A stretch of DNA of 32,051 nt from an uncultured Mediterraneibacter sp. (GCA_934418295.1 CAKRWZ010000011.1:1-32051), one strand, 5' to 3'. Positions 15,640 to 24,154 are shown, counted from the first letter of the stretch. Translations and numbers: made by a program. The notes: generated from the sequence alone by a model not told the origin.

Positions 15640-15921
15640 ATGACTAAAAACGAAGCATTAGGAATGATCGAAACAAAAGGTTTAATCGGATCTATCGAAG
15701 CTGCAGATGCTATGGTAAAGGCTGCAAACGTATATCTGATCGGTAAGGAACACATCGGAGGCGGATTTGTAACTGTAATGGTTAGAGGAGATGTTGGCGC
15801 AGTTAAGGCTGCTGTAGATGCAGGTGCTGCTGCGGCTCAGAGAGTTGGCGAACTCGTTTCGTTACATGTAATCCCAAGACCGCATATGGAAGTAGAAGAC
15901 ATTTTACCTGAAAAGAAATAA
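15640..15921 (+). CDS. BMC-H hexameric shell protein 2
   Basis: A 93-residue PduA/EutM-type shell protein (ALGMIETKGLIGSIEAADAM and VTVMVRGDVGAVKAAVDAG). It is a close paralogue of the copy at 7903 but has the pore loop KEHIGGGF and no Lys-rich tail. AGGAGG precedes the ATG. It is the last gene of the microcompartment operon, and the terminator at 16005 follows. Confidence 0.95.
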   Translation: MTKNEALGMIETKGLIGSIEAADAMVKAANVYLIGKEHIGGGFVTVMVRGDVGAVKAAVDAGAAAAQRVGELVSLHVIPRPHMEVEDILPEKK

Positions 15922-16004
15922 AACTATGAAATAACATAACTCCCACAAATCACAAAATGATATCACATTTGGTGAAACTAATTAAGAAAACTTTTTAGGT
16001 AAGG

Positions 16005-16044
16005 TATGGTGTAACTCAGTAAAATGGGTTACACCATATTTTTT
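16005..16044 (+). terminator. Terminator of the microcompartment operon
   Basis: TATGGTGTAAC (16005-16015) pairs perfectly with GTTACACCATA (16028-16038), followed by TTTTTT. It closes the plus-strand operon 84 bases after the last BMC-H gene. Confidence 0.93.
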
Positions 16045-16115
16045 ATAAAAAAGGCTTAATTGGTGCTCTGATTGCTTTTGATACACAATTTGAGAATGAT
16101 GTCTGCATATAGTTG

Positions 16116-16144
16116 TTGCTGTTTTCAGAACGGTACGGTATAAT
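16116..16144 (+). promoter_or_regulatory. Sigma-A type promoter for the AbiE pair
   Basis: TTGCTG (16116-16121), a 17-base spacer and a perfect TATAAT (16139-16144), just upstream of the AbiEi gene. A second TATAAT-like overlap (TAATAATG) follows. AbiEi proteins commonly autoregulate such promoters. Confidence 0.8.
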
Positions 16145-16170
16145 AATGGCGTACAAAATTTATTTTTTGC

Positions 16171-16797
16171 GTGCAGAAAGTTGGTGTGTGCTTGAATAAA
16201 AAAGAAATTTTAAAAGCAGTAATTAAAGATAACGGTGGCATTGCAAAAACTTCAGATTTTGCCATTAACGGGATAAATAAATACGAGGTGGCGGCATTTT
16301 GTAAAGAAGGAGTTATCGAGAGAATTCGTAGAGGTTTTTATCAGCTTCCTGAAAGTGAAAATATTACAGAAGAACTGCTCATACAGAAATTTCTTCCGCA
16401 AGGGGTTATTTGTGTGGAGTCAGCTTTATTTCATTATGGATATAGTGATTATTCTCCCCGTGAATGGTCGATTGCTGTGCCAAGAACGGCATCCCGCGTT
16501 GTAAAGAATCTTGGGGATTTTCCGGTGAAGGTCTACTATATTCAAAAAGAGTTTTTAGATATGGGAAAGTCCACAAGCAATTTTAATGGTGTGGTATTAT
16601 CTGTGTACGATCGTGAACGAACAATATGCGATTGTTTTAAGTATCGCACAAAACTTGATAACGAAATTTTTAATAAGGCTGTCAATGCCTATGCTGCCGA
16701 TGAAAAGAAGAAACTTATAAATCTATCTATATATGCAAAAAAAATGAACCTATACACAAAGGTTATGAATGTAATGGAGGTGTTGCTTAATGGCTGA
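16171..16797 (+). CDS. AbiEi-type antitoxin (type IV toxin-antitoxin)
   Basis: A protein of about 200 residues with an N-terminal winged helix-turn-helix (KKEILKAVIKDNGGIAKTSDFAINGINKYEVAAFCKEGVIERIRRGFYQL) and an AbiEi C-terminal domain (ESALFHYGYSDYSPREWSIAVP, then DRERTICDCFKYRTKLDNEIFNKAV). AbiEi represses its own promoter and counters AbiEii. The start is uncertain: GTG 16171, GTG 16186 and TTG 16192 are all in frame, and the last has a weak GGTG site before it and begins NKKEIL, where homologues usually start. The stop overlaps the AbiEii start by eight bases. Confidence 0.88.
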   Translation: MQKVGVCLNKKEILKAVIKDNGGIAKTSDFAINGINKYEVAAFCKEGVIERIRRGFYQLPESENITEELLIQKFLPQGVICVESALFHYGYSDYSPREWSIAVPRTASRVVKNLGDFPVKVYYIQKEFLDMGKSTSNFNGVVLSVYDRERTICDCFKYRTKLDNEIFNKAVNAYAADEKKKLINLSIYAKKMNLYTKVMNVMEVLLNG

Positions 16798-17686
16798 CAT
16801 GGCTGCATCTGTTCTGTCGCGACTCAAAAATAAAGCTGCTGAAAGTGGCAGAAGCTATCAGCTCTGTTTGCAACTCTTTTGCCAGGAGGAATTTTTGCGC
16901 CGCCTAGAAAAGTCTGAGTATTCCGAAAACCTTGTGCTGAAAGGAGGGTTATTTCTTTATTCCGTTACTGACTTTGATAGTCGAGTAACGGTTGATGTGG
17001 ATTTCTTGCTTCGACAAATACCTAATACACCAGAGCAGTTAAGGAGTGTCGTTGAAAAAATTATAGCAGCGCATACCGGCAATGATTTTGTTACCTTTGA
17101 GATAAAGGAAGTTGCACCTATTGCCGTTACAAAAAAATATGCTGGTATAGGTGTATCAATAGTTGCTCATATAAAGAACACTCGCACACCATTTGGCATT
17201 GATTTCGGTGTTGGTGATATCATTGTGCCGAAGCAGAAGAAAAGAAAAATTCCCACTCAGCTTGATGATTTTGATGCTCCTACAGTAAACACATATTCTC
17301 TTGAAACAACCATTGCTGAAAAGCTAGATGCAATCCTCAGCCTGATGGAATTTTCTAGTCGGATGAAAGACTATTACGATATTTATTACCTTGCGAATAA
17401 GTTTGATTTTGACGGTAAAGTGATAACCGAAGCACTCAGAAAAACTTTTAAGAACCGTAAACACAATTTTACGCCAGAGCAATTTGAACAGGTCATGGGC
17501 TTTGATGACGACATGGCAATGCAGAAGAAATGGAAAGCATTTGTCCGTAAAATTGATGCGAAAACGGATAATTACAGTACTGTATTGAAAACAATAGAAG
17601 ATTTTTTGAGAAAACCGTTTATAGCAGCGGTTGGAGGTGAAGAATTTACCGAAAAATGGTCTGCTGCTAATGGTGAGTGGATGTAA
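16790..17686 (+). CDS. AbiEii-type nucleotidyltransferase toxin
   Basis: A 298-residue nucleotidyltransferase of the AbiEii/DUF1814 family. The core is LVLKGGLFLY (about residues 44-53), then SRVTVDVDFLLRQIP with the metal-binding DVD, and TIAEKLDAILSLMEFSSRMKDYYDIYYLAN, the conserved C-terminal helices. Such toxins modify tRNA or other acceptors and give abortive phage resistance or plasmid and island maintenance. A GGAGGTG site lies before the ATG within the antitoxin gene. Codon use is AT-rich and slightly unlike the microcompartment genes. All catalytic motifs look intact. Confidence 0.9.
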   Translation: MADMAASVLSRLKNKAAESGRSYQLCLQLFCQEEFLRRLEKSEYSENLVLKGGLFLYSVTDFDSRVTVDVDFLLRQIPNTPEQLRSVVEKIIAAHTGNDFVTFEIKEVAPIAVTKKYAGIGVSIVAHIKNTRTPFGIDFGVGDIIVPKQKKRKIPTQLDDFDAPTVNTYSLETTIAEKLDAILSLMEFSSRMKDYYDIYYLANKFDFDGKVITEALRKTFKNRKHNFTPEQFEQVMGFDDDMAMQKKWKAFVRKIDAKTDNYSTVLKTIEDFLRKPFIAAVGGEEFTEKWSAANGEWM

Positions 17687-17740
17687 TAGATAGTATTATT
17701 TCCGGTTGATCATTTTTGTAACCGTAACCTGTTTTACATG

Positions 17741-17773
17741 GAAAACCCCGTCATACATGTTGACGGGGTTTTC
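17741..17773. terminator. Bidirectional terminator between AbiEii and PepD genes
   Basis: GAAAACCCCGTCA (17741-17753) and TGACGGGGTTTTC (17761-17773) are exact complements around a seven-base loop. A-rich and T-rich ends on both sides allow it to stop both converging transcripts. Confidence 0.92.
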
Positions 17774-17796
17774 AGAGGGATTATATATAGTGTAGT

Positions 17797-19254
17797 TTAT
17801 AGGGATTCAATGAATTTTTTAACACATTCCCATGTTCTTTTTACGGAAGAAATTATTACATATTCTCCGGGTGCATGGAAGTTTCTTACGTCTGGCCCCA
17901 ATGAAATCATATCGAGTTTTCTTTCGATTTTCTTGGCGAATTCACTTGTTTCAAGACCTGCGTGCATTACCATTGATTTTGGTTCAGTGCCGTACTGTTC
18001 CTTGTAAACTGTGGTAAACGTTTTTTTTAGTACAGAATTAGGGTCGTATTCCCATGCCGGACAGTTCGACATGATTTCATATTTACCGTCGAAGCTTTCT
18101 GTAAGCCTTACGATTTTTTGCAGCATAGCATTAAACTGACTTGTTTTTGAACTTCTTGTCATGACCCAGATTTCTGCAAAATCTTCTTTTACTGTTACAA
18201 CACCAAGGCTCAAAGAACTTTCTACGTATTCAGGATTATCCATATCCATTCTTACGATTCCTGTTTCACAGAAGGTTATGTAGTCGAGGATTCTCATTTT
18301 CGAATCTTCGCTTAGCACAGTTAACTGATGAGGAGCAGCAGCACAGCTCAGTTTAATATTAGGATCATTTACTCTGTATTCATCTTTATAAATCGCCTGG
18401 TAATTTTCAACAACAGCCATGAGTTTTGATTCGTTATCCTTGTCAATGGCGATGATACATTCAGCGTTTCTAGGGATTGCATTGTATTTAAGGCCACCGC
18501 TGATATCTGCAAGGTCGTAGTCGATTTCATCTCTGATGGCCATAAGTAGCCTTGCGAACAGTTTGTTTGCATTAGCTCTACCTCTATGAATATCTTCTCC
18601 TGAATGACCGCCAATCAGTCCTCGTAAAGTGATTTCATAAAAAGCTTTTTCGGGATCAGCATCGAGTTTTGTAATAGGGAGTTCGTTTCTTACTACAGGG
18701 CCGCCGGCACATCCAACTACCATAATGCCTTCATCACCTGAATCCATGTTAATTACTTTGCTACCTTTAAGAAGATCAAAGTTGAAATTTTCGATTCCGC
18801 TCATGCCTCTTTCTTCATCAGCAGTTCCTAAGAATTCTATAGCTGGATGTTTAAGATCCGGGTCGGAAAGTGCAGCAAGGCAGAACGCAAGACCGATACC
18901 GTTATCGGCACCGAGCGTTGTTTCTTTGGAAATAATTTTATCGTCTTCTACTTCAAAGACAATAGGGTCGTTTTCAAAATCGAATTCAACTTCTCTATTT
19001 TTTTCACATACCATATCAATATGTGCCTGGAGAATGATCGTGTCATGATCTTCATAGCCTGGTGAAGCCGGTTTTTTAATAAGAACGTTGAAATACTCAT
19101 CTCTGTAATATTCTAAACCGTTTTCTTTTGCAAAAGCGATAAGGTAGTCAGAGATACCTTTTTCATTGCCGGATTCCCTGGGAATGAAAGTAAAATCTTC
19201 GAAATATTTAAGCAACAGTTTAGGCTCTGTGTCTGTCAGTAATCTTTTTTTCAT
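17797..19254 (-). CDS. pepD: Aminoacyl-histidine dipeptidase (PepD-like, M20)
   Basis: A 485-residue di-zinc M20 peptidase of the PepD group. Metal and catalytic residues are all visible: His78 and Asp80 (QAHIDMV), bridging Asp117 (LGADNGIG), Glu147-Glu148 (ADEERGMSG), Asp171 (NMDSGDEG) and the C-terminal His in NFHAPGE. PepD enzymes hydrolyse Xaa-His dipeptides, including carnosine (beta-alanyl-histidine) in Escherichia coli, and various other dipeptides. GAAAGG precedes the ATG. The gene is 15 bases downstream of the YfcC-type transporter in one operon driven by the sigma-54 promoter at 20769. Substrate here is unproven. Confidence 0.92.
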   Translation of the reverse strand: MKKRLLTDTEPKLLLKYFEDFTFIPRESGNEKGISDYLIAFAKENGLEYYRDEYFNVLIKKPASPGYEDHDTIILQAHIDMVCEKNREVEFDFENDPIVFEVEDDKIISKETTLGADNGIGLAFCLAALSDPDLKHPAIEFLGTADEERGMSGIENFNFDLLKGSKVINMDSGDEGIMVVGCAGGPVVRNELPITKLDADPEKAFYEITLRGLIGGHSGEDIHRGRANANKLFARLLMAIRDEIDYDLADISGGLKYNAIPRNAECIIAIDKDNESKLMAVVENYQAIYKDEYRVNDPNIKLSCAAAPHQLTVLSEDSKMRILDYITFCETGIVRMDMDNPEYVESSLSLGVVTVKEDFAEIWVMTRSSKTSQFNAMLQKIVRLTESFDGKYEIMSNCPAWEYDPNSVLKKTFTTVYKEQYGTEPKSMVMHAGLETSEFAKKIERKLDMISLGPDVRNFHAPGEYVIISSVKRTWECVKKFIESL

Positions 19255-19269
19255 TTTATACGCCTTTCT

Positions 19270-20718
19270 TTAGTACAGGATAAAACATGCAGCAACGAGA
19301 ACTACGAGTGTAGCGACAACAACGAATACTAAAGGTTTCCATATGAATCTGATCCATGTTCCATATGAAGTCTTTGTCATAGCCAGTACACCCATTAACA
19401 GTCCACAAGTAGGGGCAATCAATGCGATGATTGAGTTTGATGTCTGGTAAGCAATGATAACGATTTCTCTTCCTACACCTGCAAAATCGGCCAGTGGTGC
19501 CATAATGCTCATTGATAATGTTGCGAGACCTGAACTGGACGGCAGGAATATAGCCAGCACGAAGAATACGAAGTAGTTAACAACTGCAAACTGACCGGAT
19601 GACATCGTCGATACTGTTGATTCGCAGTAGTGAAGAATTGTATCAGTCATGCTTGCATCAGACATTATGATGGATACACCACGTGCCACTCCGATTATTA
19701 CAGCCACACTGAGAAGGTCAGCGGCACCTTTAATGAAAAGATCCATAAAGTCATCTATTGAAATTCTGTCAATGATTGCAACAAGGATACTTGCAACGAG
19801 GAATACACCTGTGAGTTCTCCAAACCACCATCCCATTGTTGGCCAGATTGTGATTCCAAGATCAGCCCAAGGGAGGACGCCCCAGATCATAATGATGAAT
19901 GATAAAGCGAATATAACAAGGATCAATTTCCGCTTCAATGTAAATTCAGGTAGCTGATCTTTATCATAGGAGCCGTTCAAGAAGAATGCTCTGTTTTCTT
20001 CAGCCTGAGCGTATACTAAGGATTTGGTAGGATCATCTTTAACTTTTTTAGCATATTTCATTGTGAAAATGATTCCGGTAGGGATATATATGCACAATAA
20101 AACGATTCGGATTCCGATACCGTCACTGATTGGAATACCTGCAAATTTACTTGCGATAGCGACTGCGAATGGATTGGCAATTGATCCCATTACACCAAGG
20201 GCGGCGCCGACTTTAATTACTGATAGACCTACGAGAGTATCGTATCCTGCGGCAATAAATACAGGGATAAGTACCATGAAGAAAGGCAAGGTTTCTTCTT
20301 CTATACCGAACATAGCTCCTGCTAAGGAGAAGATCAGCATGAGGATAGGAATGAGTAAGAATTCTTTCCCGTCAAGTTTTTTAAGAGTATGACCGATTGC
20401 AGCGTCGAATGCACCAGAACGCATTACAATAGCAAGATAGCCACCGATTACGAGACAGTAGAGAATTATATCAACGGAATCCATAAAGCCGCTTATAGGA
20501 GCCATTATAATAGCCCATAAACCTTGCGGATTGGATTCGATTGAGTGATATGTGCCGGCGATAGGCTCAAGCTTGTCTGCGTTTGGATCTACATAATCGT
20601 ATGCACCTCCAGGAATTATCCAGGATAATATTGCCATTACGGCAATGATCATCATAAGGATAACATAGGAGTTTGGCGCTTTTAGCTTATGCTTTTTCTT
20701 TTTTTGTTCCTTTTCCAT
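19270..20718 (-). CDS. YfcC-family membrane transporter
   Basis: A 482-residue membrane protein with about 12 hydrophobic segments, of the YfcC/DcuC-like (ion transporter superfamily) group. LSWIIPGGAYDYV near the N-terminus, GMFGIEEETLPFF-like mid region and FLPSSSGLATLSMSIMAPLADFAGV are typical. YfcC-like proteins are annotated as C4-dicarboxylate or basic amino-acid/peptide transporters and their substrates are rarely known. I use ATG 20718 (MEKEQKKKKH) with GGAGG upstream, dropping 22 residues of the longer open frame. Co-transcription with PepD suggests uptake of a dipeptide or export of an amino-acid product. Confidence 0.85.
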   Translation of the reverse strand: MEKEQKKKKHKLKAPNSYVILMMIIAVMAILSWIIPGGAYDYVDPNADKLEPIAGTYHSIESNPQGLWAIIMAPISGFMDSVDIILYCLVIGGYLAIVMRSGAFDAAIGHTLKKLDGKEFLLIPILMLIFSLAGAMFGIEEETLPFFMVLIPVFIAAGYDTLVGLSVIKVGAALGVMGSIANPFAVAIASKFAGIPISDGIGIRIVLLCIYIPTGIIFTMKYAKKVKDDPTKSLVYAQAEENRAFFLNGSYDKDQLPEFTLKRKLILVIFALSFIIMIWGVLPWADLGITIWPTMGWWFGELTGVFLVASILVAIIDRISIDDFMDLFIKGAADLLSVAVIIGVARGVSIIMSDASMTDTILHYCESTVSTMSSGQFAVVNYFVFFVLAIFLPSSSGLATLSMSIMAPLADFAGVGREIVIIAYQTSNSIIALIAPTCGLLMGVLAMTKTSYGTWIRFIWKPLVFVVVATLVVLVAACFILY

Positions 20719-20768
20719 TTTATACCTCCAAAACAATTGTGAATAATAAATTACATAAAACATATAGA

Positions 20769-20783
20769 GCAACTTCTGTGCCA
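20769..20783 (-). promoter_or_regulatory. Sigma-54 promoter of the transporter-PepD operon
   Basis: On the minus strand the site reads TGGCACAGAAGTTGC, matching the -24/-12 consensus TGGCAC-N5-TTGC at every key base and with the right spacing. It lies 51 bases upstream of the transporter ATG. Confidence 0.9.
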
Positions 20784-20798
20784 ACTATAAATGCAAAA

Positions 20799-20974
20799 AA
20801 AGTCGCAATTGTATATAAAATAATACAAAATAACGACTTTCTTGTTGGGATTCAGTTGGTAAAGGGTACAATGCTGCTGAAATTCGAGTCGGAATTAATA
20901 TATCAAAAATGCTAAAAACCAAATATGACTTATAAAGAATGCAATAAAACTAGTTTAAAGTCAGATATGACTTT
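20799..20974. repeat. AAAGTC/GACTTT repeat cluster, probable enhancer (UAS)
   Basis: The 285 bases between the transporter and the M20 gene hold an interrupted palindrome, AAAGTCG (20799-20805) with CGACTTT (20834-20840) and inner arms TTGTAT/ATACAA, and a compact palindrome AAAGTCAGATATGACTTT (20957-20974). Further half sites are at about 20925 (TGACTTA) and 20992 (AAAGTCA). They lie upstream of the sigma-54 promoter, at the distance expected for activator binding, most likely by the regulator at 22492. Confidence 0.65.
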
Positions 20975-21003
20975 GTGAAGCGCTGGGCAAAGTCAATGAT
21001 GGC

Positions 21004-22395
21004 TTACAGCTCGCTTGCGATACGATAAATCGCATTTGCATAGATTTTTGTTGTTTTTAATAATGCATTTATTTCAAGAAATTCATCTGCTTGATCCCAC
21101 ATCATAATGTCTCCTGGGAAAAATGCTCCAAATGCGGCGATATTTGGCAAAACCTTGGAGTAACTACCGTTGCTGCTGGCCATGGGAGGACGTTTGTCTC
21201 CTGTTATATCACGGTAGGCTTCCAGCAATTCCTGAATCAAAAAGTGTCTTTCAGGGAAATAGGTGGGAGCCCAGTAGGTTGATTCATTTATAGTGTACCC
21301 TGCATCGGTGAAGAGGCTGTTCAGTACCTCTATTACTTGATAGTAATTCGATGTTACCGCAAAACGGCAGTCGAATCTTAGCGTAAGGGTATTGTTTTTA
21401 AAATCTATTGTTCCCAGGTTTATGGTGTTTTTTCCTGACAACTCGTCCTCATAAGAGGTGCCAAGCGCTTCTCCATAAATATCAAATCCTATTTTTTTAC
21501 AAAGAAAATCAAGGTTGTTTTTCAGATTGTCACTGCCGAAATTTAAAGCGCGCAACAAATCAAGCATTATGGAAATGCTGTTTATGCCTCTTTCTATAAA
21601 AGCGCAGTGGCGCTCTTTTCCGAAAACCTCGGCTATGACGATATCGTTTTCTATTTTTGCATTTATATCATGTCTGTTAAGCTCAGAATATTGATCGATA
21701 CGGGTAAGCATTTGGTTTGGATCTTTTGTGTGGATTTTCGCGCAACAGTATCCTGGAACGAGGTTATCAGATTTGCCTCCCTTTATACACTCGATATATT
21801 CTTTATTGTTTTGCGATATATTTATGCAGTATTCAAACATTCCCAGCCCTTTTTCTACATAAGTTACCGGGAATAATCCGTCGGTAGCGAAGCCTGTTAT
21901 AGGAAGCGTTTCGTGCGATAAATATGATTGCATATCTTCGTAATGTCTTCTTTCGTCAGTACCGATTACTATCCTAACTTTTTTCTTAAGCTTGCAACCT
22001 GATTCCTTTATTGTTTTTAATGCGTATAAAGCAGCAATAAGCGCCCCTTTATCGATTACACACGATCCGTATATCCTGTTCTTGTGTATGATGGCTTCAT
22101 ATGGGGCAAACCTCCAATCTTCGGTAAACTCCTCGTTTACATCAATGTGGGTAAATATACCAACATATACGTCACTTTCTCCGTATTCGATGTAGCCACA
22201 GTATCCATCGATTCGTTTTGTGACAAAGCCCATTTCTTTTCCGAGATTTAGGACGTATTCTAAAGCATCGTTTATACCTTTGCCGTAAGGCATGTCTTCC
22301 TCGGGAGGCATTCTGTAACTTCTTATTTTAACAAGATTTCGGGTTTCTTCTATAATATTGTTTTGCAGATCATCGATTTGTTTGTTGAAATTCAT
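21004..22395 (-). CDS. M20-family peptidase homologue with altered metal site
   Basis: A 463-residue protein aligned by eye with PepV/Sapep-type M20 dipeptidases: THIDV (first His and Asp kept), YGSCVIDKGALIAALYALK, GTDERRHYEDM, FATDGLFPV and AFFPGDIMMWDQADEFLEI. Against the family pattern (DDKG, DEE, HxxNE) the bridging Asp is replaced by Ile, the metal-ligand Glu by Arg, and the C-terminal His by Asp. The general-base Glu and the ATDG Asp remain. The frame is full length and undamaged, so this is a diverged protein rather than a pseudogene; it may bind one metal, act on another substrate or be non-catalytic. AAGGTG precedes the ATG. It is divergent from the sigma-54 activator and lies upstream of the transporter-PepD operon on the same strand. 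Confidence 0.8.
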   Translation of the reverse strand: MNFNKQIDDLQNNIIEETRNLVKIRSYRMPPEEDMPYGKGINDALEYVLNLGKEMGFVTKRIDGYCGYIEYGESDVYVGIFTHIDVNEEFTEDWRFAPYEAIIHKNRIYGSCVIDKGALIAALYALKTIKESGCKLKKKVRIVIGTDERRHYEDMQSYLSHETLPITGFATDGLFPVTYVEKGLGMFEYCINISQNNKEYIECIKGGKSDNLVPGYCCAKIHTKDPNQMLTRIDQYSELNRHDINAKIENDIVIAEVFGKERHCAFIERGINSISIMLDLLRALNFGSDNLKNNLDFLCKKIGFDIYGEALGTSYEDELSGKNTINLGTIDFKNNTLTLRFDCRFAVTSNYYQVIEVLNSLFTDAGYTINESTYWAPTYFPERHFLIQELLEAYRDITGDKRPPMASSNGSYSKVLPNIAAFGAFFPGDIMMWDQADEFLEINALLKTTKIYANAIYRIASEL

Positions 22396-22491
22396 TTGGC
22401 ACCTTCATATTAAGATTATCAATTATATTGTTATATGTTATAATATATTATAGTTTAATATTGCTTGTATTTGAATAGATTTTTACTAATT

Positions 22492-23823
22492 ATGACTGAG
22501 AATTTTTTGAAAAGTATTGTGAATCATTTAAAGAATTATATTTGTGTAATTGCTGAAGACGATGAGGTTGTGTACTGTAATGAAGGATTTTGCAGACATT
22601 TTAAAGTGGACGATTATGAAGGTGTGCTCTGGGACGAAATGCCGCTTTTGTATAAAGAACTTTCGTTGTACAGAGAGCATAAAAGAGCCCATAAACGCAC
22701 CTCTAGAATAGTTGATACGGGCAATGGCCATTATATAGCGGTTAAGCTGACAAAGGTTATAGATGAAAAGAATCAGTTTGAGTACACTTTAGAGGAGTTT
22801 TTCTGGATAAAAGAAAAAGACTATGAATTGCAATTGGGAAATAAAGCGGTTACACAGAATAGTTCTGTTGACGATATCGTTATAAGCGATAAGGCGATGA
22901 TGTACATAAGTCGGACGATATCCCGAATTGCGTATTTTGATTCAACGGTTTTGATTCAGGGTGAATCAGGCACAGGGAAAACTGCACTGGCAAGATTTAT
23001 CCACAATAAAAGTAATCGTGCAGATAAACCTTTTGTAACTATTAACTGCGGGGCAATACCGGCAAACCTTATCGAGTCGGAGTTGTTCGGCTATGCATCG
23101 GGAGCGTTTACGAGTGCCAGTAAAAAAGGGAAGGCGGGACAGGTTGAGCTTGCAAATGGAGGAACGTTGTTTTTAGATGAAATCGCATTGCTTCCTTATA
23201 ATCTTCAATCGAAATTCCTGCAGCTTATACAGGAAAAAACCTATACACCTGTCGGAGCTTTGGAAAGCAAGACTGTAGATGTAAGAATTATTTCTGCAAC
23301 AAATGAAGACCTTAAGCAGTTTATAAGAGATAAAAAATTCAGAGAAGACTTGTATTACAGACTTCGTGTTATTGAACTATTCGTGCCGCCGCTGAGAGAA
23401 AGGGAAGATGCTATCGAAAAGCTGGTGCAGACTTTTCTTGATAAATATAACGAAAAATTTGGTAAAAACAAGTCAATTACGTCTGCGGCGATCAGTGCTT
23501 TTAAGAGTTACAACTGGCCGGGGAATATTCGAGAATTGCAGTATATAATGGAAAGGGTGATAATAACTTCCGAAAGTGATGTTATCACTACCAATGATAT
23601 TCCGCCGTTGAAAGATGAAAGTCATGAAAATGGAGGGAATGAAGCCATTATTGTAAGCGACATACAGAATTTTGATGAAGCAACAATGGAGTTCGAACGA
23701 AAAATACTTGCCAGAGCATACAGAGAACTGGGGAGTTCGTATAGAGTGGCAGAAACGTTGGGAATGACGCAGAGCAAGGTTTCGCGACTTCTTAGAAAGC
23801 ATGGCATTTCAAATAAAAAGTAA
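22492..23823 (+). CDS. Sigma-54-dependent activator with PAS domain and GAFTSA loop
   Basis: A 443-residue enhancer-binding protein. An N-terminal PAS-like sensor (about 1-100, ENFLKSIVNHLKNYICVIAEDDEVVYCNEGF), a central AAA+ domain with Walker A GESGTGKT and Walker B GGTLFLDEI, arginine-finger region FREDLYYRL, and a Fis-type helix-turn-helix at the end (VAETLGMTQSKVSRLLRKHGI). The sigma-54 contact loop reads GAFTSA instead of GAFTGA. I use ATG 22492; the frame is open to a TTG at 22465, and neither has a clear ribosome site, suggesting low expression. It probably drives the sigma-54 promoter at 20769 through the repeat cluster there. Confidence 0.9.
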   Translation: MTENFLKSIVNHLKNYICVIAEDDEVVYCNEGFCRHFKVDDYEGVLWDEMPLLYKELSLYREHKRAHKRTSRIVDTGNGHYIAVKLTKVIDEKNQFEYTLEEFFWIKEKDYELQLGNKAVTQNSSVDDIVISDKAMMYISRTISRIAYFDSTVLIQGESGTGKTALARFIHNKSNRADKPFVTINCGAIPANLIESELFGYASGAFTSASKKGKAGQVELANGGTLFLDEIALLPYNLQSKFLQLIQEKTYTPVGALESKTVDVRIISATNEDLKQFIRDKKFREDLYYRLRVIELFVPPLREREDAIEKLVQTFLDKYNEKFGKNKSITSAAISAFKSYNWPGNIRELQYIMERVIITSESDVITTNDIPPLKDESHENGGNEAIIVSDIQNFDEATMEFERKILARAYRELGSSYRVAETLGMTQSKVSRLLRKHGISNKK

Positions 23824-23828
23824 TGTAT

Positions 23829-23881
23829 AAAAAAAGGGGGGGTAGCACCAACGATCAAAGTTCGTTAGTGCTGCACCCCTT
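23829..23881 (-). terminator. Intrinsic terminator of the symporter operon
   Basis: Read on the minus strand, AAGGGG...AGCAC and flanking bases form a long stem (23834-23881) around a short loop, followed by seven T residues. It can also act on the activator gene that ends at 23823. Confidence 0.85.
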
Positions 23882-23921
23882 ATAAAGAGGGTATTGATAT
23901 TGTAGAATCTGTCAATTATGT

Positions 23922-24143
23922 TTATTCTTCGATTTCGTTATCGGAATCGTTTTTGAATACGCCTTTCCGTATTTCGTTAAGGTAAAGCAGGAAGCAGATT
24001 GGGCTGGATATAATATTTACAGCGATAAGGAACCATCCCATCAAGTTTGATCCTGCAACCATTCCAAAAGCCAGTAAAGCCGTAATTATAATAATGGCAA
24101 CGCATAAAAAGTTTCCTAATTTAGATTTGTTCTGTTCACTCAT
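23922..24143 (-). CDS. Small two-helix membrane protein, symporter partner
   Basis: A 73-residue protein with two hydrophobic segments (about residues 11-31, LCVAIIIITALLAFGMVAG, and 35-55) and an acidic tail (NDSDNEIEE). AGGAGG lies before the ATG, and it follows the sodium:solute symporter by 11 bases. Some SSS-family symporters are encoded with a small membrane partner of this size. I do not recognise the exact family. Confidence 0.7.
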   Translation of the reverse strand: MSEQNKSKLGNFLCVAIIIITALLAFGMVAGSNLMGWFLIAVNIISSPICFLLYLNEIRKGVFKNDSDNEIEE

Positions 24144-24154
24144 TTTACTACCTC

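Noticed and set aside
21004..22395. Pseudogene call for the M20-family gene
   Set aside because: The frame is full length with a start site and conserved segments; only metal-site residues are changed, which suggests divergence, not decay.
22380..22400. TGGCACC near the M20 start as a sigma-54 promoter
   Set aside because: No TTGC at the required spacing follows, and on the minus strand it is part of the ribosome-site region.
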